57,368 bases of DNA from VRUE01 sp047519745 (GCA_047519745.1 JAPVSJ010000110.1:1-57368); one strand, 5' to 3'. Shown: positions 1 through 8,704, counted from the stretch's first letter. A program made the numbers and translations. The notes: a model not told the origin generated them from the sequence alone.

Positions 1-471
1 CGAGCGGTTGGTGATCCAGCGCTCGACGCCGTGGATGTAGCTCTGCGGGTGCTTGTCTACCCAGCCCTGATGGCGGCCGTGCTCGGTGGCGTGGATCGTC
101 GTCACCAGCGGCGCCTCGAAGCGCTTCGCCAGGTGGTCGCAGGCGTTGGCGACGAGCCAGTCGTGGCCGTGCACGAGGTCGAAGCTGTAGCGGTCGCCGA
201 GCTCGACCCCGGCGGCGAGCATGTCGGAGTTCATCCGCTCGACCCAGGCGACGAACTCGCCCAGCTCTGTTGGGCGCTGTGGCTCGCGGATGCGGTGGAT
301 GTGGACGCCGGCGCGGGGCTCCTCTGCCGGCGACTCCTCGCCGCCGCGGGTGAGCACGTGGACCTCGACCTCGCGCTGGACCAGGGCCTCGGAGAGCTTG
401 CGCACGTGCCGCGCCAGGCCGCCCTCGATCAGCGGCGGGTACTCCCAGGAGAGGATCAATACGCGCGTCAT
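1..471 (-). CDS. GT4-family glycosyltransferase, N-terminal part (truncated by window edge)
   Basis: The 157 visible codons start MTRVLILSWEYPPLIEGGLA and contain a second hallmark, DLVHGHDWLVAN, followed by TTIHATEHGR. These are the N-terminal Rossmann half of glycogen-synthase-like GT4 glycosyltransferases; the nucleotide-sugar-binding half lies outside the window. It begins 14 bases after the GH57 gene on the same strand, and a methyltransferase precedes that. The order methyltransferase-GH57-GT4 is that of mycobacterial Rv3030-Rv3031-Rv3032, where the GT4 enzyme makes alpha-1,4-glucan chains of methylglucose lipopolysaccharide or glycogen. The same cytosolic role is inferred here. The start was chosen because the family motif begins right after the ATG; no strong ribosome binding site is visible. 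Confidence 0.85.
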   Translation of the reverse strand, partial: MTRVLILSWEYPPLIEGGLARHVRKLSEALVQREVEVHVLTRGGEESPAEEPRAGVHIHRIREPQRPTELGEFVAWVERMNSDMLAAGVELGDRYSFDLVHGHDWLVANACDHLAKRFEAPLVTTIHATEHGRHQGWVDKHPQSYIHGVERWITNRS

Positions 472-485
472 TCGACGGGGGTGAT

Positions 486-1898
486 CTAGGGCTCCAACAG
501 GGGAGCGAGGCTCAGGTCCGGGGCTAGTGCTCGCATACGCGGGTCGCTGCTGGTGGGGAAGTCTATGGCCTCCAGCAACGCCTCGGCGTGATCGGTCACC
601 CGCCGGAAGGGGTAGTCGCCCGCCTGGCCGCGCTTGTCGAGGAACGCCCAGTCGCTTGCCTGGACGGCGAGCAGCTCGCGTGCGGCCCGCAGCGCAGCGG
701 GTCCGCGTAGGCCCTGGGCAAGCGCTCGCAGCACGCGCAGCTCCAGGCGCCGAGCGCCCCAGGCAAGGTCGGCGACCGGCGGTGAGTCCCAGGTGCTCAG
801 ATCCTTGTCCTCGCCCCAGGTCGAGGCGGCAAGGGGTCGCGCGACCGGCCCGTGCTCGGCCACGGCCTGTGGTGCGGTGAGCAGCCGGACGCCGGCCGCG
901 GCGGCGCCGGCGAGCACCTCCCGCAGCCAGAGCGCACCCTCCGACCACCAGTGCCCGAGCAGCTCGGTATCGATCGCGAAGACGATCAGGCCGCGGCGCC
1001 CGCGCTCGGCGGCGAAGCCGCGCAGGCGCGCCGCGATCGCGGTCAGGAACTCCTCCGCCTGGCGGCGTGCCGCCGCCTCGGCCGCAGCTGGTTCGTAAGC
1101 GCCGCCACCGACCTTCCAGATCCGCACCCCGCGCAGCGATTTGCCCGCGAACTGCGCGTGGGCGGGGTCCGACGGGTACCCGTCCAGCGACCACAGCCAC
1201 TGGATCGCCTCCCAGTCGATCGGCAGGGCGACTGGGCCAGCACCGGTGGCCGCGGGGGTCAGGGCATCCAAAGGACTCTCGTCGTGGGCGCTCTGGTCGA
1301 CGCAGAACCAGCGCACCCCGTACTCGGCCAGACGATGCTCGAGCCCCGGCGCGTAGGCGCACTCGGGCAACCAGAACCCGCCGTCCCAGTCGAAGCGGCG
1401 CCGGTGCGAGCGGATGCCGGCGTCGAGCTGCAGCCGCACCCCGGCGCGGGTCGCCAGCATCGGCAGCACAGCGTGCGTCGCGGCCGAGGCAGCGAGCGCG
1501 ATCCGCCCCTCGACAGCCGCATCCTGAAATGGCCGCAGCGGATCCCCGCCAGCTGCATCCAGCAGCTCCAGCGCGCGCCGATAGCGCACCAGCTCCGCCT
1601 CGCAGGCATCCCGACACTCGGGCGCAACCTCGGGAGCGTCCGCCTCAGCAGCCCCGATCCGCCACTCGAGCAAGAACTCCCGTAACCGTGCCGCCGCACC
1701 GGCATCCTCCAGCTGGTCCGCCAGCACCGGCGTCACAGTCATCGTCAGCTGCTCAGCCACCTCCAGCACCGGCAGGTAGGAGCGGATCACAGCATCGAAC
1801 AACCACTCCTCGCCAAAGGGATACGTCCCGAAGCCCTCCACATAGGGCATGTGGGAATGAAGGACGATCGCCAGATCGCCGACGCCCTCCTCAGCCAT
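486..1898 (-). CDS. GH57-family (DUF1957) 1,4-alpha-glucan branching enzyme-like protein
   Basis: A 470-residue protein with GH57 landmarks: HSHMPYVEGFGTYPFGEEW near residues 14-32, WLPECAY with the likely nucleophile Glu179, and FAIDTELLGHWW with the likely acid/base Asp310. GH57 branching enzymes of this DUF1957 group transfer alpha-1,4-glucan segments to alpha-1,6 positions in the cytoplasm. The start overlaps the end of the upstream methyltransferase by 8 bases, and a GT4 glycosyltransferase follows after 14 bases, so the three are almost certainly co-transcribed. The arrangement matches mycobacterial Rv3030-3032, although this protein is somewhat shorter than I recall for the mycobacterial one. 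Family assignment is firm; branching rather than hydrolysis is inferred from context. Confidence 0.88.
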   Translation of the reverse strand: MAEEGVGDLAIVLHSHMPYVEGFGTYPFGEEWLFDAVIRSYLPVLEVAEQLTMTVTPVLADQLEDAGAAARLREFLLEWRIGAAEADAPEVAPECRDACEAELVRYRRALELLDAAGGDPLRPFQDAAVEGRIALAASAATHAVLPMLATRAGVRLQLDAGIRSHRRRFDWDGGFWLPECAYAPGLEHRLAEYGVRWFCVDQSAHDESPLDALTPAATGAGPVALPIDWEAIQWLWSLDGYPSDPAHAQFAGKSLRGVRIWKVGGGAYEPAAAEAAARRQAEEFLTAIAARLRGFAAERGRRGLIVFAIDTELLGHWWSEGALWLREVLAGAAAAGVRLLTAPQAVAEHGPVARPLAASTWGEDKDLSTWDSPPVADLAWGARRLELRVLRALAQGLRGPAALRAARELLAVQASDWAFLDKRGQAGDYPFRRVTDHAEALLEAIDFPTSSDPRMRALAPDLSLAPLLEP

Positions 1899-2682
1899 GG
1901 CAGACGGCGAGGAAGTCCAGCGCCCGATCCAGATCGTCGCCGCGCAGAGCGAAGTCCGAGGCGGCGATCGCCGGGGTGAAGCGGTCGTAGAAGGGCTTGG
2001 TCAGCCGCAACGCCTTGTGGACGTGGTCCCAGCCAAGCTCGATCGCGATCTCGTGCGCGCGCAGCTTGCGGGCGTGGAAGAGGCCGAGCAGCTCTACCCG
2101 CTCGAAGTGGTCCTCGCAGAGCGCCCGGAACTCCGCCGCGCGGTACTCGCGCACGTGCCAGGGGTTGTCGGACTTCTCCGCCCCGGGGGGCGCCAGCGTC
2201 AGCAGGTTGGGGGTGGAGACGTAGGCCACGCCCCCCGGCGCCAGCATCGACTTGAAGTGCTCGAGGATCGCGCCGGCGTCCTGGACGTGCTCGATCGTCT
2301 GCAGGAAGACGACCGCGTCGCAGGGCTCGGCGAAGCTCTCGACAAGGTCGCGCTCGTAGCGCAGGTTGGGCCGCGCGTAGCGCAGCCGCGCGTGCTCGTG
2401 CGCCTCCGGGTTGGCGTCGACGCCGACCACACTCGCCGCGCTCGCCGCCAGCACGTCGGAGCCGTAGCCCTCGCCGCAGGCCATGTCGACGACCCGCCGG
2501 CCGGCGACCCGCGCCGCGATCCATTCGTAGACGGCGAGGTGACGACGGAACCAGTAGTTCTCCTCGGGCACGTCGGGCAGCGTCCGCTCGCCGGTCAACG
2601 GCAGCGGCGGCACCCCGGGGGGCTGATTCTCTTGGAGGTACTCGCGTGGCACGGTTGGGACGCTATTGCGGCTCCGCGCCAT
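1891..2682 (-). CDS. Class I SAM-dependent methyltransferase of the alpha-glucan cluster
   Basis: A 263-residue class I methyltransferase. Motif I is VVDMACGEGYGSD (about residues 63-75), followed by VVGVDAN, the acidic end of strand beta-2 that binds the SAM ribose, and the post-motif VVFLQTIEHVQD and APGGVAYVSTPN. It is the first gene of the minus-strand cluster with GH57 and GT4 genes, the position of Rv3030 in mycobacteria. There the methyltransferase is implicated in methylglucose lipopolysaccharide synthesis, so a sugar O-methyltransferase role is plausible but not shown by the sequence. It is divergent from another methyltransferase gene starting 35 bases away. Confidence 0.85.
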   Translation of the reverse strand: MARSRNSVPTVPREYLQENQPPGVPPLPLTGERTLPDVPEENYWFRRHLAVYEWIAARVAGRRVVDMACGEGYGSDVLAASAASVVGVDANPEAHEHARLRYARPNLRYERDLVESFAEPCDAVVFLQTIEHVQDAGAILEHFKSMLAPGGVAYVSTPNLLTLAPPGAEKSDNPWHVREYRAAEFRALCEDHFERVELLGLFHARKLRAHEIAIELGWDHVHKALRLTKPFYDRFTPAIAASDFALRGDDLDRALDFLAVCHG

Positions 2683-2717
2683 GTGCGTTGCGCCGATCCA
2701 TGTACCGTTCCCGCCCC

Positions 2718-3635
2718 ATGCCTGCCTCCCCCACCGCCACGCCCGACCACATCAAGGACGTCAACACCCGCTACCACGACGCGGCCGCGGACGAATACGA
2801 CGCCAAGTGGGGCATCGACTTCGGTGCCACCGGGCAGAAGCAGGTACGCCAGAAGCTGGCCAAGGCACTTGGCGGGCTCGATGGCGAGCGCTTCCCGGAT
2901 GCCCTGGAGATCGGCTCCGGCACCGGCTACTTCTCGCTCAACCTGCTGCAGATGGGGACGATCGAGCGGCTGACGGCGACCGACATCTCGCCGGGAATGC
3001 TGCGGCGGCTCTCCGAGACCGCCGAGGGCCTCGGCCTCGGAGCCGAGACCGTGGCGACGGAGGCGGAGGACCTTCCCTTCGAGGACGAGAGCTTCGACCT
3101 CGTCTTCGGCCACGCCGTCCTGCACCACATCCCCAACCTGGAGCGCGCCTTCGCCGAGTTCCGCCGCGTGCTGCGCCCGGGCGGCGCGATCGCCTTCTGC
3201 GGCGAGCCGTCGCGCTACGGCGACCGCCTCGCCGCGGCACCCAAGCGAGCCGGCATGATCGCCGCGCCCGCCTGGCGCCGCCTCGTCGGCGCCGAGCCAC
3301 GCGCGGTCGCCGAGGCCGAGCTGTCGAACGGCCACGCCCTCGAGGGTGAGGTCGACGTCCACGCCTTCGCCCCAGCCGACCTGCGGCGGCTGCTGCGCGA
3401 CAGCGGCTTCGAGCGGCAACGGGTCGGCGGCGAGGAGCTGCTCGCCAACGCCTGGGGCTGGGGCCTGCGCACGGTCGAGGCCAGCGCCGAGCCCAACTCG
3501 GTCTCCTGGAGCTGGCGCCGCTTCGCCTTCAACAGCTACATCGCCCTGCAAAAGGTCGACACCCGCGTCCTGGAGCCCTACCTCCCCGCTGAGCTCTTCT
3601 ACAACCTCCTGCTCTCCGGCCGCAAGCCGGCCTGA
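2718..3635 (+). CDS. Class I SAM-dependent methyltransferase
   Basis: A 305-residue methyltransferase counted from MPASPTATPDHIKDVNTRYH. Motif I is ALEIGSGTGYFSLNLL, followed by the beta-2 motif LTATDISPGML, and HAVLHHIPNLERAF with VLRPGGAIAF as the later UbiE-like motifs. The C-terminal 120 residues lack an obvious domain. The frame opens further upstream, but the preceding residues are composition-biased and overlap the divergent gene, so the ATG at 2718 is preferred. No Shine-Dalgarno sequence is seen, so it may be leaderless. Substrate unknown. It converges on the DUF559 gene, with a repeat hairpin between them. Confidence 0.85.
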   Translation: MPASPTATPDHIKDVNTRYHDAAADEYDAKWGIDFGATGQKQVRQKLAKALGGLDGERFPDALEIGSGTGYFSLNLLQMGTIERLTATDISPGMLRRLSETAEGLGLGAETVATEAEDLPFEDESFDLVFGHAVLHHIPNLERAFAEFRRVLRPGGAIAFCGEPSRYGDRLAAAPKRAGMIAAPAWRRLVGAEPRAVAEAELSNGHALEGEVDVHAFAPADLRRLLRDSGFERQRVGGEELLANAWGWGLRTVEASAEPNSVSWSWRRFAFNSYIALQKVDTRVLEPYLPAELFYNLLLSGRKPA

Positions 3636-3653
3636 GCACCGCCCCTCCTCTCG

Positions 3654-3702
3654 CAGGATGGAGCTTTGTGTCCCCCATAGGGGCTACAAGTGTCCATCCT
3701 GC
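3654..3702. repeat. Palindromic repeat copy A (43-bp direct repeat with B; hairpin between convergent genes)
   Basis: Bases 3660-3702 are identical to 4592-4634 (43 bp) in the same orientation. The core is ATAGGGGCTACAAGTGTCCA. In this copy the ends CAGGATGGA (3654-3662) and TCCATCCTG (3693-3701) are perfectly complementary, and the inner part is an imperfect inverted repeat, so RNA from either strand can form a long hairpin. It lies at the 3' ends of two convergent genes, so it could act as a bidirectional terminator. The stop codon of the DUF559 gene is inside it. A third, diverged copy is at 37030-37076. Confidence 0.85.
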
Positions 3703-4610
3703 GCCGGGAGGAGGCGACGCATGACGGCCAACAGGGTCGCCTTGACCTGCCGGGGTTCGTGGCGCACCTGCTTTTCGGCGAAGCGCAGCGTTGTCAGCCC
3801 TGCCTTCGTGTGCGCTTGGTCGCGCCGATGGTCCGTCGCCTGCTCCCCCGCGGTCCGGTGATGAACCCAGCCGTCCGTCTCGACGATCAGCCCCAAGTCA
3901 GGCCAGTAGAAGTCGACGCGATAGCCGTTCACCCATACCTGCGTCTCCGGCAGCGGCAGACCAGCCTCTTGCACGACCCCGAGGAACTTTCGCTCGAGGC
4001 CGGTGTCCGTGAGCGCGTCGCAGCCGAGCAGACGGCGGAGGCATGCCATGCCGGGCCTTGGCAGCAAGCCCTCGACTTCGACGCGCAGGGCAACAAGGTC
4101 AACCAGACCAAGTCGATCCGCATCATTGATCGCCTTCTCCACCTGCCATTCCACCACGCACGAGGCCATGTCCACCAGGGTGGAAACGGGGTCGGTGACG
4201 GGAATGCCGTTGACCTCGCATCGATGCTCCTCGCACAGGTCGACTCGCCGGCGTATGCGGATCCCCGGACGCCGCCGGCGCCGCCCGCCGGGGACGACAA
4301 CTTCGATCTCCGTGCCGCGCGGGCTCGGGGCAATACCCCACAGGGTCGCGGCGCTGCGATGGCTCAGTAGGGCGTCCGGCCCGCAGCTCAATGCCGCTGC
4401 CATCCACCGCCCATACTGGTCCACATCCGGACGGCCGACCGCGTAGACCCCACGCCAGAGCGGATGCAAGCGCCGAATGCGGATGCGATGCGCGATCGCC
4501 TTCCCGGTGAGCCCGTGCGCGATCAACTGCGTTCGCGTGACCACCCCGTGCTGAGATCGGACCAGCTCCCACAGTCCACCCGACGTAGAAAGGAGCTTTG
4601 TGTCCCCCAT
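3684..4610 (-). CDS. AbiEi-like winged-helix plus DUF559 (Vsr-like nuclease fold) protein
   Basis: From MGDTKLLSTSGG the protein has 308 residues. The first ~55 residues (LWELVRSQHGVVTRTQL ... LHPLWRGVYAVG) match the winged-helix domain of AbiEi-type antitoxins. The C-terminal ~100 residues (GLERKFLGVVQEAGLPLPET ... YRVDFYWPDLGLIVETDG, then RRDQAHTKAGLTTLRF) match DUF559, a very-short-patch-repair-like endonuclease fold with the expected acidic positions D and E-x-D. Such fusions are common in actinobacteria, and their role is not settled. No AbiEii toxin partner is adjacent. Start and stop codons both lie inside 43-bp direct repeats that exactly flank the gene. The frame is open to 4655, but that extension runs across the repeat and is less likely. 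Confidence 0.75.
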   Translation of the reverse strand: MGDTKLLSTSGGLWELVRSQHGVVTRTQLIAHGLTGKAIAHRIRIRRLHPLWRGVYAVGRPDVDQYGRWMAAALSCGPDALLSHRSAATLWGIAPSPRGTEIEVVVPGGRRRRRPGIRIRRRVDLCEEHRCEVNGIPVTDPVSTLVDMASCVVEWQVEKAINDADRLGLVDLVALRVEVEGLLPRPGMACLRRLLGCDALTDTGLERKFLGVVQEAGLPLPETQVWVNGYRVDFYWPDLGLIVETDGWVHHRTAGEQATDHRRDQAHTKAGLTTLRFAEKQVRHEPRQVKATLLAVMRRLLPAQDGHL

Positions 4611-4634
4611 AGGGGCTACAAGTGTCCATCCTGC
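4592..4634. repeat. Palindromic repeat copy B (43-bp direct repeat with A)
   Basis: Identical to 3660-3702 over 43 bp and in the same orientation, 932 bp apart. The flanks differ immediately outside (left AGAAA against GGAT, right CGAGTT against GCCGGG). The likely start codon of the DUF559 gene (4608-4610) is inside this copy, so the repeat supplies both the beginning and the end of that gene. The left outer arm found in copy A is missing here, so the hairpin is weaker. Confidence 0.85.
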
Positions 4635-4678
4635 CGAGTTCGCCCCCCTTGGCACAGGCGGCGGGTGGGTATTGGGCG

Positions 4679-5794
4679 CTATTTGCGCTCGGGGCGGCGG
4701 GCTCGGTAGAGCTTGGTGCGGGAGTCGAAGCCCTTGAGGTGTTTCTCGCCGGCGTAGGAGTAGTCGAAGCTCTCGCCGGCCGCCGCCTTGGCTGCCTTGT
4801 CGAGCAGGACGCTGCCCGGTTTGGCGATTCCGGTCAGGCGGCTGGCGAGGTTGACGGGACGGCCGTAGTAGTCGCCGGCCTGGTTGTGGACCGAGCCGTG
4901 GGCGACGCCGGCGCGCAGGCGGGGGAACTCGTCGCCTTCCTCGTCCGCCGCCTCGACCATGCGCAGCGCCGCCTCGACCATCGCCGCCGCGTCGGTGGAG
5001 ACGAGCATCGCCGCGTCGCCGATCAGCTTGACCAGCCGCACCGGGGGCTCGGCGACGGCGGTCGCGAGCTCGTCGAGGCGACCGGCGATCAGGCCGAGCT
5101 CTTCGGTCTCGACCTGCTCGCCGAGCTTGGTGAAGCCGACCAGGTCGGCGAAGCAGACGGAGACGTCCGTGGCCGTCCCCGGCTGCCCCGCGGCGATGTC
5201 GGCGGTGGCGATGACGTCGCGGCGGATCTGCTCGAGCATATGGGCGCGGAACGCGTAGTTCAGGGTCGGCTCGAAGACCGGCAGCATCTGCTTGGCGGCG
5301 GCGGCAAAGCGCAGCGCCAGGTCGCGCTCGGTGTCGCCTGGCTGCATCAGGGTGCGCACGACCAGCTCGCGGTTTGCCTCGGCGATCCGCGCCGTCGCCA
5401 TCCCGATCGTGCGCGCCACCTGGAGGATCCCGTCCTCGGGCAGGCCGGCGTCGCGGAACGCCTTGATCCGCTTCGCCTCCTCCAGGTCGGACGTGGTCAG
5501 GGAGCGCTCGTCGGGGTCGGGATAGGGAATGCCGACCGCGGCCGTGGCCCGCTGAAGCAGGTCGAGCTCGACGCCCGATATCTCGGCGACTTCGCGCGGC
5601 GTGTAGCGGGCGCCATCGCCGGCGATCGCCCGCTCGACGGGCAACAGGGCAAGGCGCCCGCCTTCGACCGCCTCGCGCAGCTCCTCCAGCGGCACGCCTT
5701 CGCCGGCCAGGCGTTCGAGCAGCTCGCGCCGCGCCCGCCGCGCCTCGCCCTCGACGTCGTCGAGCAGGCCCTCCGCCTCGAAATCGATCGTCAT
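4679..5794 (-). CDS. Class III adenylate cyclase with Rv1264-like N-terminal regulatory domain
   Basis: A 371-residue soluble protein. Residues 1-200 resemble the helical autoinhibitory (pH-sensing) domain of mycobacterial Rv1264. Residues 210-365 are a class III cyclase catalytic domain. Metal-binding aspartates are Asp217 (FADLVGFT) and Asp260 (KLIGDAAML). Adenine-selecting residues are Lys256 and Asp308 (GDYYG), and transition-state residues are Asn315 and Arg319 (PVNLASR). All canonical residues are present, so it should make cAMP as a homodimer. Its ATG overlaps the TGA of the gamma-glutamyltransferase gene (ATGA), so the two are translationally coupled. Confidence 0.9.
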   Translation of the reverse strand: MTIDFEAEGLLDDVEGEARRARRELLERLAGEGVPLEELREAVEGGRLALLPVERAIAGDGARYTPREVAEISGVELDLLQRATAAVGIPYPDPDERSLTTSDLEEAKRIKAFRDAGLPEDGILQVARTIGMATARIAEANRELVVRTLMQPGDTERDLALRFAAAAKQMLPVFEPTLNYAFRAHMLEQIRRDVIATADIAAGQPGTATDVSVCFADLVGFTKLGEQVETEELGLIAGRLDELATAVAEPPVRLVKLIGDAAMLVSTDAAAMVEAALRMVEAADEEGDEFPRLRAGVAHGSVHNQAGDYYGRPVNLASRLTGIAKPGSVLLDKAAKAAAGESFDYSYAGEKHLKGFDSRTKLYRARRPERK

Positions 5795-7296
5795 GCGACC
5801 GCCACGCTACCGCCGCGGCGCGGATCGCCGCCGCCGCTCAGGGCGCCGGTCTCGCGATCGCGGGCCACCGCCTGCACACCGCCGAAGAAGAGATTGATCC
5901 GCGGACGGCGCAGAACCGGGATCCCGCGCGCCTCGATCCGCGCCAGCGCCGCCTCGTCGATCCCCGGCTCGGCCTGGACGATGCCCCCCTCGAAGTGCAG
6001 GCGCGGCGCCCGCACCGCCTCCTCCGCCGCCATCCCCTGCTCGACCGCGCGGACCACCGTCTGCAGGATCGCCGAGCGGATCCGGTTGGAGCCGGCGCTG
6101 CCCAAGCCGAGCTCGATCTCGCCGTCGCGGCGCACCACCGTCGGCGCCATCATCGACGGCACCCGGCGCCCGGGGGCGATCGCGTGGAAGCCCAGCGGGT
6201 TGAGGTCCTCCTCGCCGAGCATGTTGTTGAGGATCACGCCGGTTCCGGGGACGAGGACGCCGGAGCCCGAGCCATTGGAGCAGGTGACGCTGGCGCACAT
6301 CCCCTCGCCGTCGAGCACCGCGATGTGCGTGGTCGAGCCGAGCAGGTCGCCCGCCCGCAGGTCGAGGCGTTGGGGGTCGAGCAGCGCCTCCTCCAAGCCC
6401 TCGCCGTACAGGCCCTCGGCGAACTCCTCACCGCGGGCGCTGTTGGCGGCGCCCATCGCCGCGACGAGTTGCTCGGGCCCACTCGCCTGCCCCAGCCGCT
6501 CGAGCAGGCCGAGCGAGTAGGCGATCAGGATCCCGCCCGAGGAGGGTGGCGGGTTGGTGAGCACTTCCGCCCCCCGGAACGGGGCGCGGATCGGCCGCCG
6601 CTCTATCGCCTCGTACGCGGACAGGTCGGTGACGCCCAGCGTGCCGCCGTGCGTGGCCATGTGGCTGCTCAGCGCCGCCGCGACCTCGCCGCGATAGAAG
6701 GACTCGGCACCCTCGGCACCGAAGCGTTCCAGCGCCTCGGCCAGCTCCGGGAAGCGAAAGACGTCGCCTTCGCCCAGCGGCGGCCCCTCAGGCGCGTATA
6801 GCTGCCTGGTCTCTGCCAGTCGCTGGTGGATCGGCCAGAGGATCTCGAGGATGTAGGCCTGCTCGGCGTTGACCGGGGCGCCCTCGCGGGCGAGCTTCAC
6901 GCCCGCCCGAGTCAGCTCGGCGAGCGGCGCCGTGCCGAAGCGCCGTAGCGCCAGCTCGAGCCCGGCCGCGGTCCCCGGCACGCCGCATGACGCCGGCCCG
7001 ACGTAGAACGTCTGCACGGTCTCCTCGTCGAAGTGGACCGGGACGGCGGCGAGCTCCACCCCACGCTCGATCCCGTCCTTGCCCGGGGCGGCGACAAAGA
7101 AGTCGATCAGCACCGTCTCCTCACCGCGGCTGACCATCATGAAGCCACCGGCGCCGAAGCCCGTCAGCGGGCTCTCCACGGCGAAGGAGGCAAGGACGGC
7201 AGCGACCGCGGCATCGACGGCGTTGCCGCCGGAGCGCAGCACCTCGGCTCCCGCCTCGGCGGTAAGGGGATGCCCCGCCGCGACGACGCCGGTCAT
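5791..7296 (-). CDS. ggt: Gamma-glutamyltransferase / glutathione hydrolase family protein
   Basis: A 501-residue Ntn-hydrolase of the gamma-glutamyltranspeptidase family. It starts directly with the family core (GHPLTAEAGAEVLRSGGNAVD). The self-cleavage and catalytic threonine is Thr322 in GSTTHIAVLD, followed by CSNGSGSGV, a glycine-rich oxyanion region at GLGSAGSNRI, and a C-terminal small subunit. No signal peptide is visible, unlike periplasmic GGTs, so a cytoplasmic location or a GGT-like acylase activity is possible. It is the first gene of a two-gene unit with the adenylate cyclase and follows ftsZ by 22 bases on the same strand. Confidence 0.88.
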   Translation of the reverse strand: MTGVVAAGHPLTAEAGAEVLRSGGNAVDAAVAAVLASFAVESPLTGFGAGGFMMVSRGEETVLIDFFVAAPGKDGIERGVELAAVPVHFDEETVQTFYVGPASCGVPGTAAGLELALRRFGTAPLAELTRAGVKLAREGAPVNAEQAYILEILWPIHQRLAETRQLYAPEGPPLGEGDVFRFPELAEALERFGAEGAESFYRGEVAAALSSHMATHGGTLGVTDLSAYEAIERRPIRAPFRGAEVLTNPPPSSGGILIAYSLGLLERLGQASGPEQLVAAMGAANSARGEEFAEGLYGEGLEEALLDPQRLDLRAGDLLGSTTHIAVLDGEGMCASVTCSNGSGSGVLVPGTGVILNNMLGEEDLNPLGFHAIAPGRRVPSMMAPTVVRRDGEIELGLGSAGSNRIRSAILQTVVRAVEQGMAAEEAVRAPRLHFEGGIVQAEPGIDEAALARIEARGIPVLRRPRINLFFGGVQAVARDRETGALSGGGDPRRGGSVAVA

Positions 7297-7318
7297 GGCG
7301 TGGCGCCCTCCGACTCGA

Positions 7319-8704
7319 CTAGCCGGGGAGGAACTCGGGGACGTCGAGACTGCTCAGCTCGCCGGCTTTCTCGTTGCGCGGCGCACGGCCACGGCCGGCG
7401 TCTTTGGTGCGGCGGATCGTCGGTTCGGCGGCGCGGCGTGGCGCGGCCTGGCCGTCGAAGCGCGTGGCGACGACGGTGACCCAGATCTGGTCGCCCAGCT
7501 CCTCGTCGATGTTGGCGCCGAAGATGATGTTGGCGTCGGGGTGGGCGGCCTCGCCGACCAGCTTCGCCGCCTCGCTGACTTCGACCAGCGAGAGGTCGGG
7601 ACCGCCCGTGATCGAGAGCAGGATCGCCCGCGCGCCCTCCATCGAGGTCTCCAGCAGGGGCGAGGAGATCGCTTTCTCGGCGGCGATCAGGCCGCGGCCC
7701 TCGCCGCTGCCCATGCCGATCCCGAGCAGCGCCCGGCCGGCGTCGGACATGATCGTGCGCACGTCGGCGAAGTCGAGGTTGATCAGCGCCGGCAGGGTGA
7801 CCAGGTCGGAGATCCCCTGCACGCCCTGGCGCAGCACGTCGTCGGCGACCTGGAAGGCCTCGACCATCGAGGTGTGCTGGTCGAGGACCTCGAGCAGGCG
7901 GTCGTTGGGGACGACGATCAGGGTGTCGACCTCGGAGGCGAGCTCCTCGATCCCCTTGCCGGCCTGGTCGCCGCGCCGCGAGCCCTCGAAGCTGAACGGC
8001 TTGGTGACGATGCCGACGGTCAGCGCGCCGACCTCGCGGGCGAGGCGGGCGATGACCGGGGCGGCGCCACTGCCGGTGCCGCCGCCGGCGCCGGCGGCGA
8101 CGAAGACCATGTCGGATCCCTTGAGCAGGCGCTTGATCTTGTCCTGCTCCTCGAAGGCGGAGCGGTGACCGACCTGTGGGTCGGCGCCGGCGCCGAGGCC
8201 GCGCGTCTGCTCTTCGCCGATGTGGACGGTGACGTCGGCGACGCAGAGCTGCAGCGACTGAAGGTCGGTGTTGACGGCCATGAACTCGACCCCCGGGACG
8301 TTCGCGTCCACCATCCGGTTGACCGCGTTCACCCCGGCGCCCCCCACGCCCACCACCCGGATTACAGGCTGATGCGGCTCACCCGACCCAGGCGGCTCAT
8401 ACTCAGGTTCCTCGCGCCCATAGCGCGGAGTGTCAGAAGCTCTTTCAACCCGCGGAGCGGGCTCCTCGGAAAAGACCCGCTTCAGTCTTTCCGGCGGCGT
8501 CTCAGCAGATCCAGCTCCCTCCGAAGAGGCTTCTCCCGTGGGTGGCGTGGATGAGGGGTCGTCGCCCGCAGCTTGCGAGGACGAGGATCCCTCGTCCGCG
8601 ACATGACCCGCGGCTGAGGGCTCTGAGCCCTCGTCCTCCGACGTACTGCGAAACAGCTCGGAGAGAGGACCCTCCCTCATGCTCGCCCGCTTACGCCGGC
8701 TCAT
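7319..8704 (-). CDS. ftsZ: Cell-division tubulin homologue FtsZ with long N-terminal extension
   Basis: A 461-residue protein. From residue 114 it is a canonical FtsZ: VVGVGGAGVNAVNRM, the tubulin signature GAGGGTGSGAAP (about 205-216), the T7 synergy loop NLDFADVRTIMSDAG (309-323) and the C-terminal conserved peptide SLDVPEFLPG. FtsZ polymerises into the division ring and hydrolyses GTP. The first ~112 residues are a Ser/Glu/Pro-rich low-complexity extension, unusual because most FtsZs have only 10-30 residues before the core. The start is well supported: GAGGAGG lies 9 bases before the ATG, inside the end of parA (14-base overlap). It is next to parA, not visibly in a dcw cluster, so it may be an additional or relocated FtsZ. 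Confidence 0.93.
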   Translation of the reverse strand: MSRRKRASMREGPLSELFRSTSEDEGSEPSAAGHVADEGSSSSQAAGDDPSSTPPTGEASSEGAGSAETPPERLKRVFSEEPAPRVERASDTPRYGREEPEYEPPGSGEPHQPVIRVVGVGGAGVNAVNRMVDANVPGVEFMAVNTDLQSLQLCVADVTVHIGEEQTRGLGAGADPQVGHRSAFEEQDKIKRLLKGSDMVFVAAGAGGGTGSGAAPVIARLAREVGALTVGIVTKPFSFEGSRRGDQAGKGIEELASEVDTLIVVPNDRLLEVLDQHTSMVEAFQVADDVLRQGVQGISDLVTLPALINLDFADVRTIMSDAGRALLGIGMGSGEGRGLIAAEKAISSPLLETSMEGARAILLSITGGPDLSLVEVSEAAKLVGEAAHPDANIIFGANIDEELGDQIWVTVVATRFDGQAAPRRAAEPTIRRTKDAGRGRAPRNEKAGELSSLDVPEFLPG

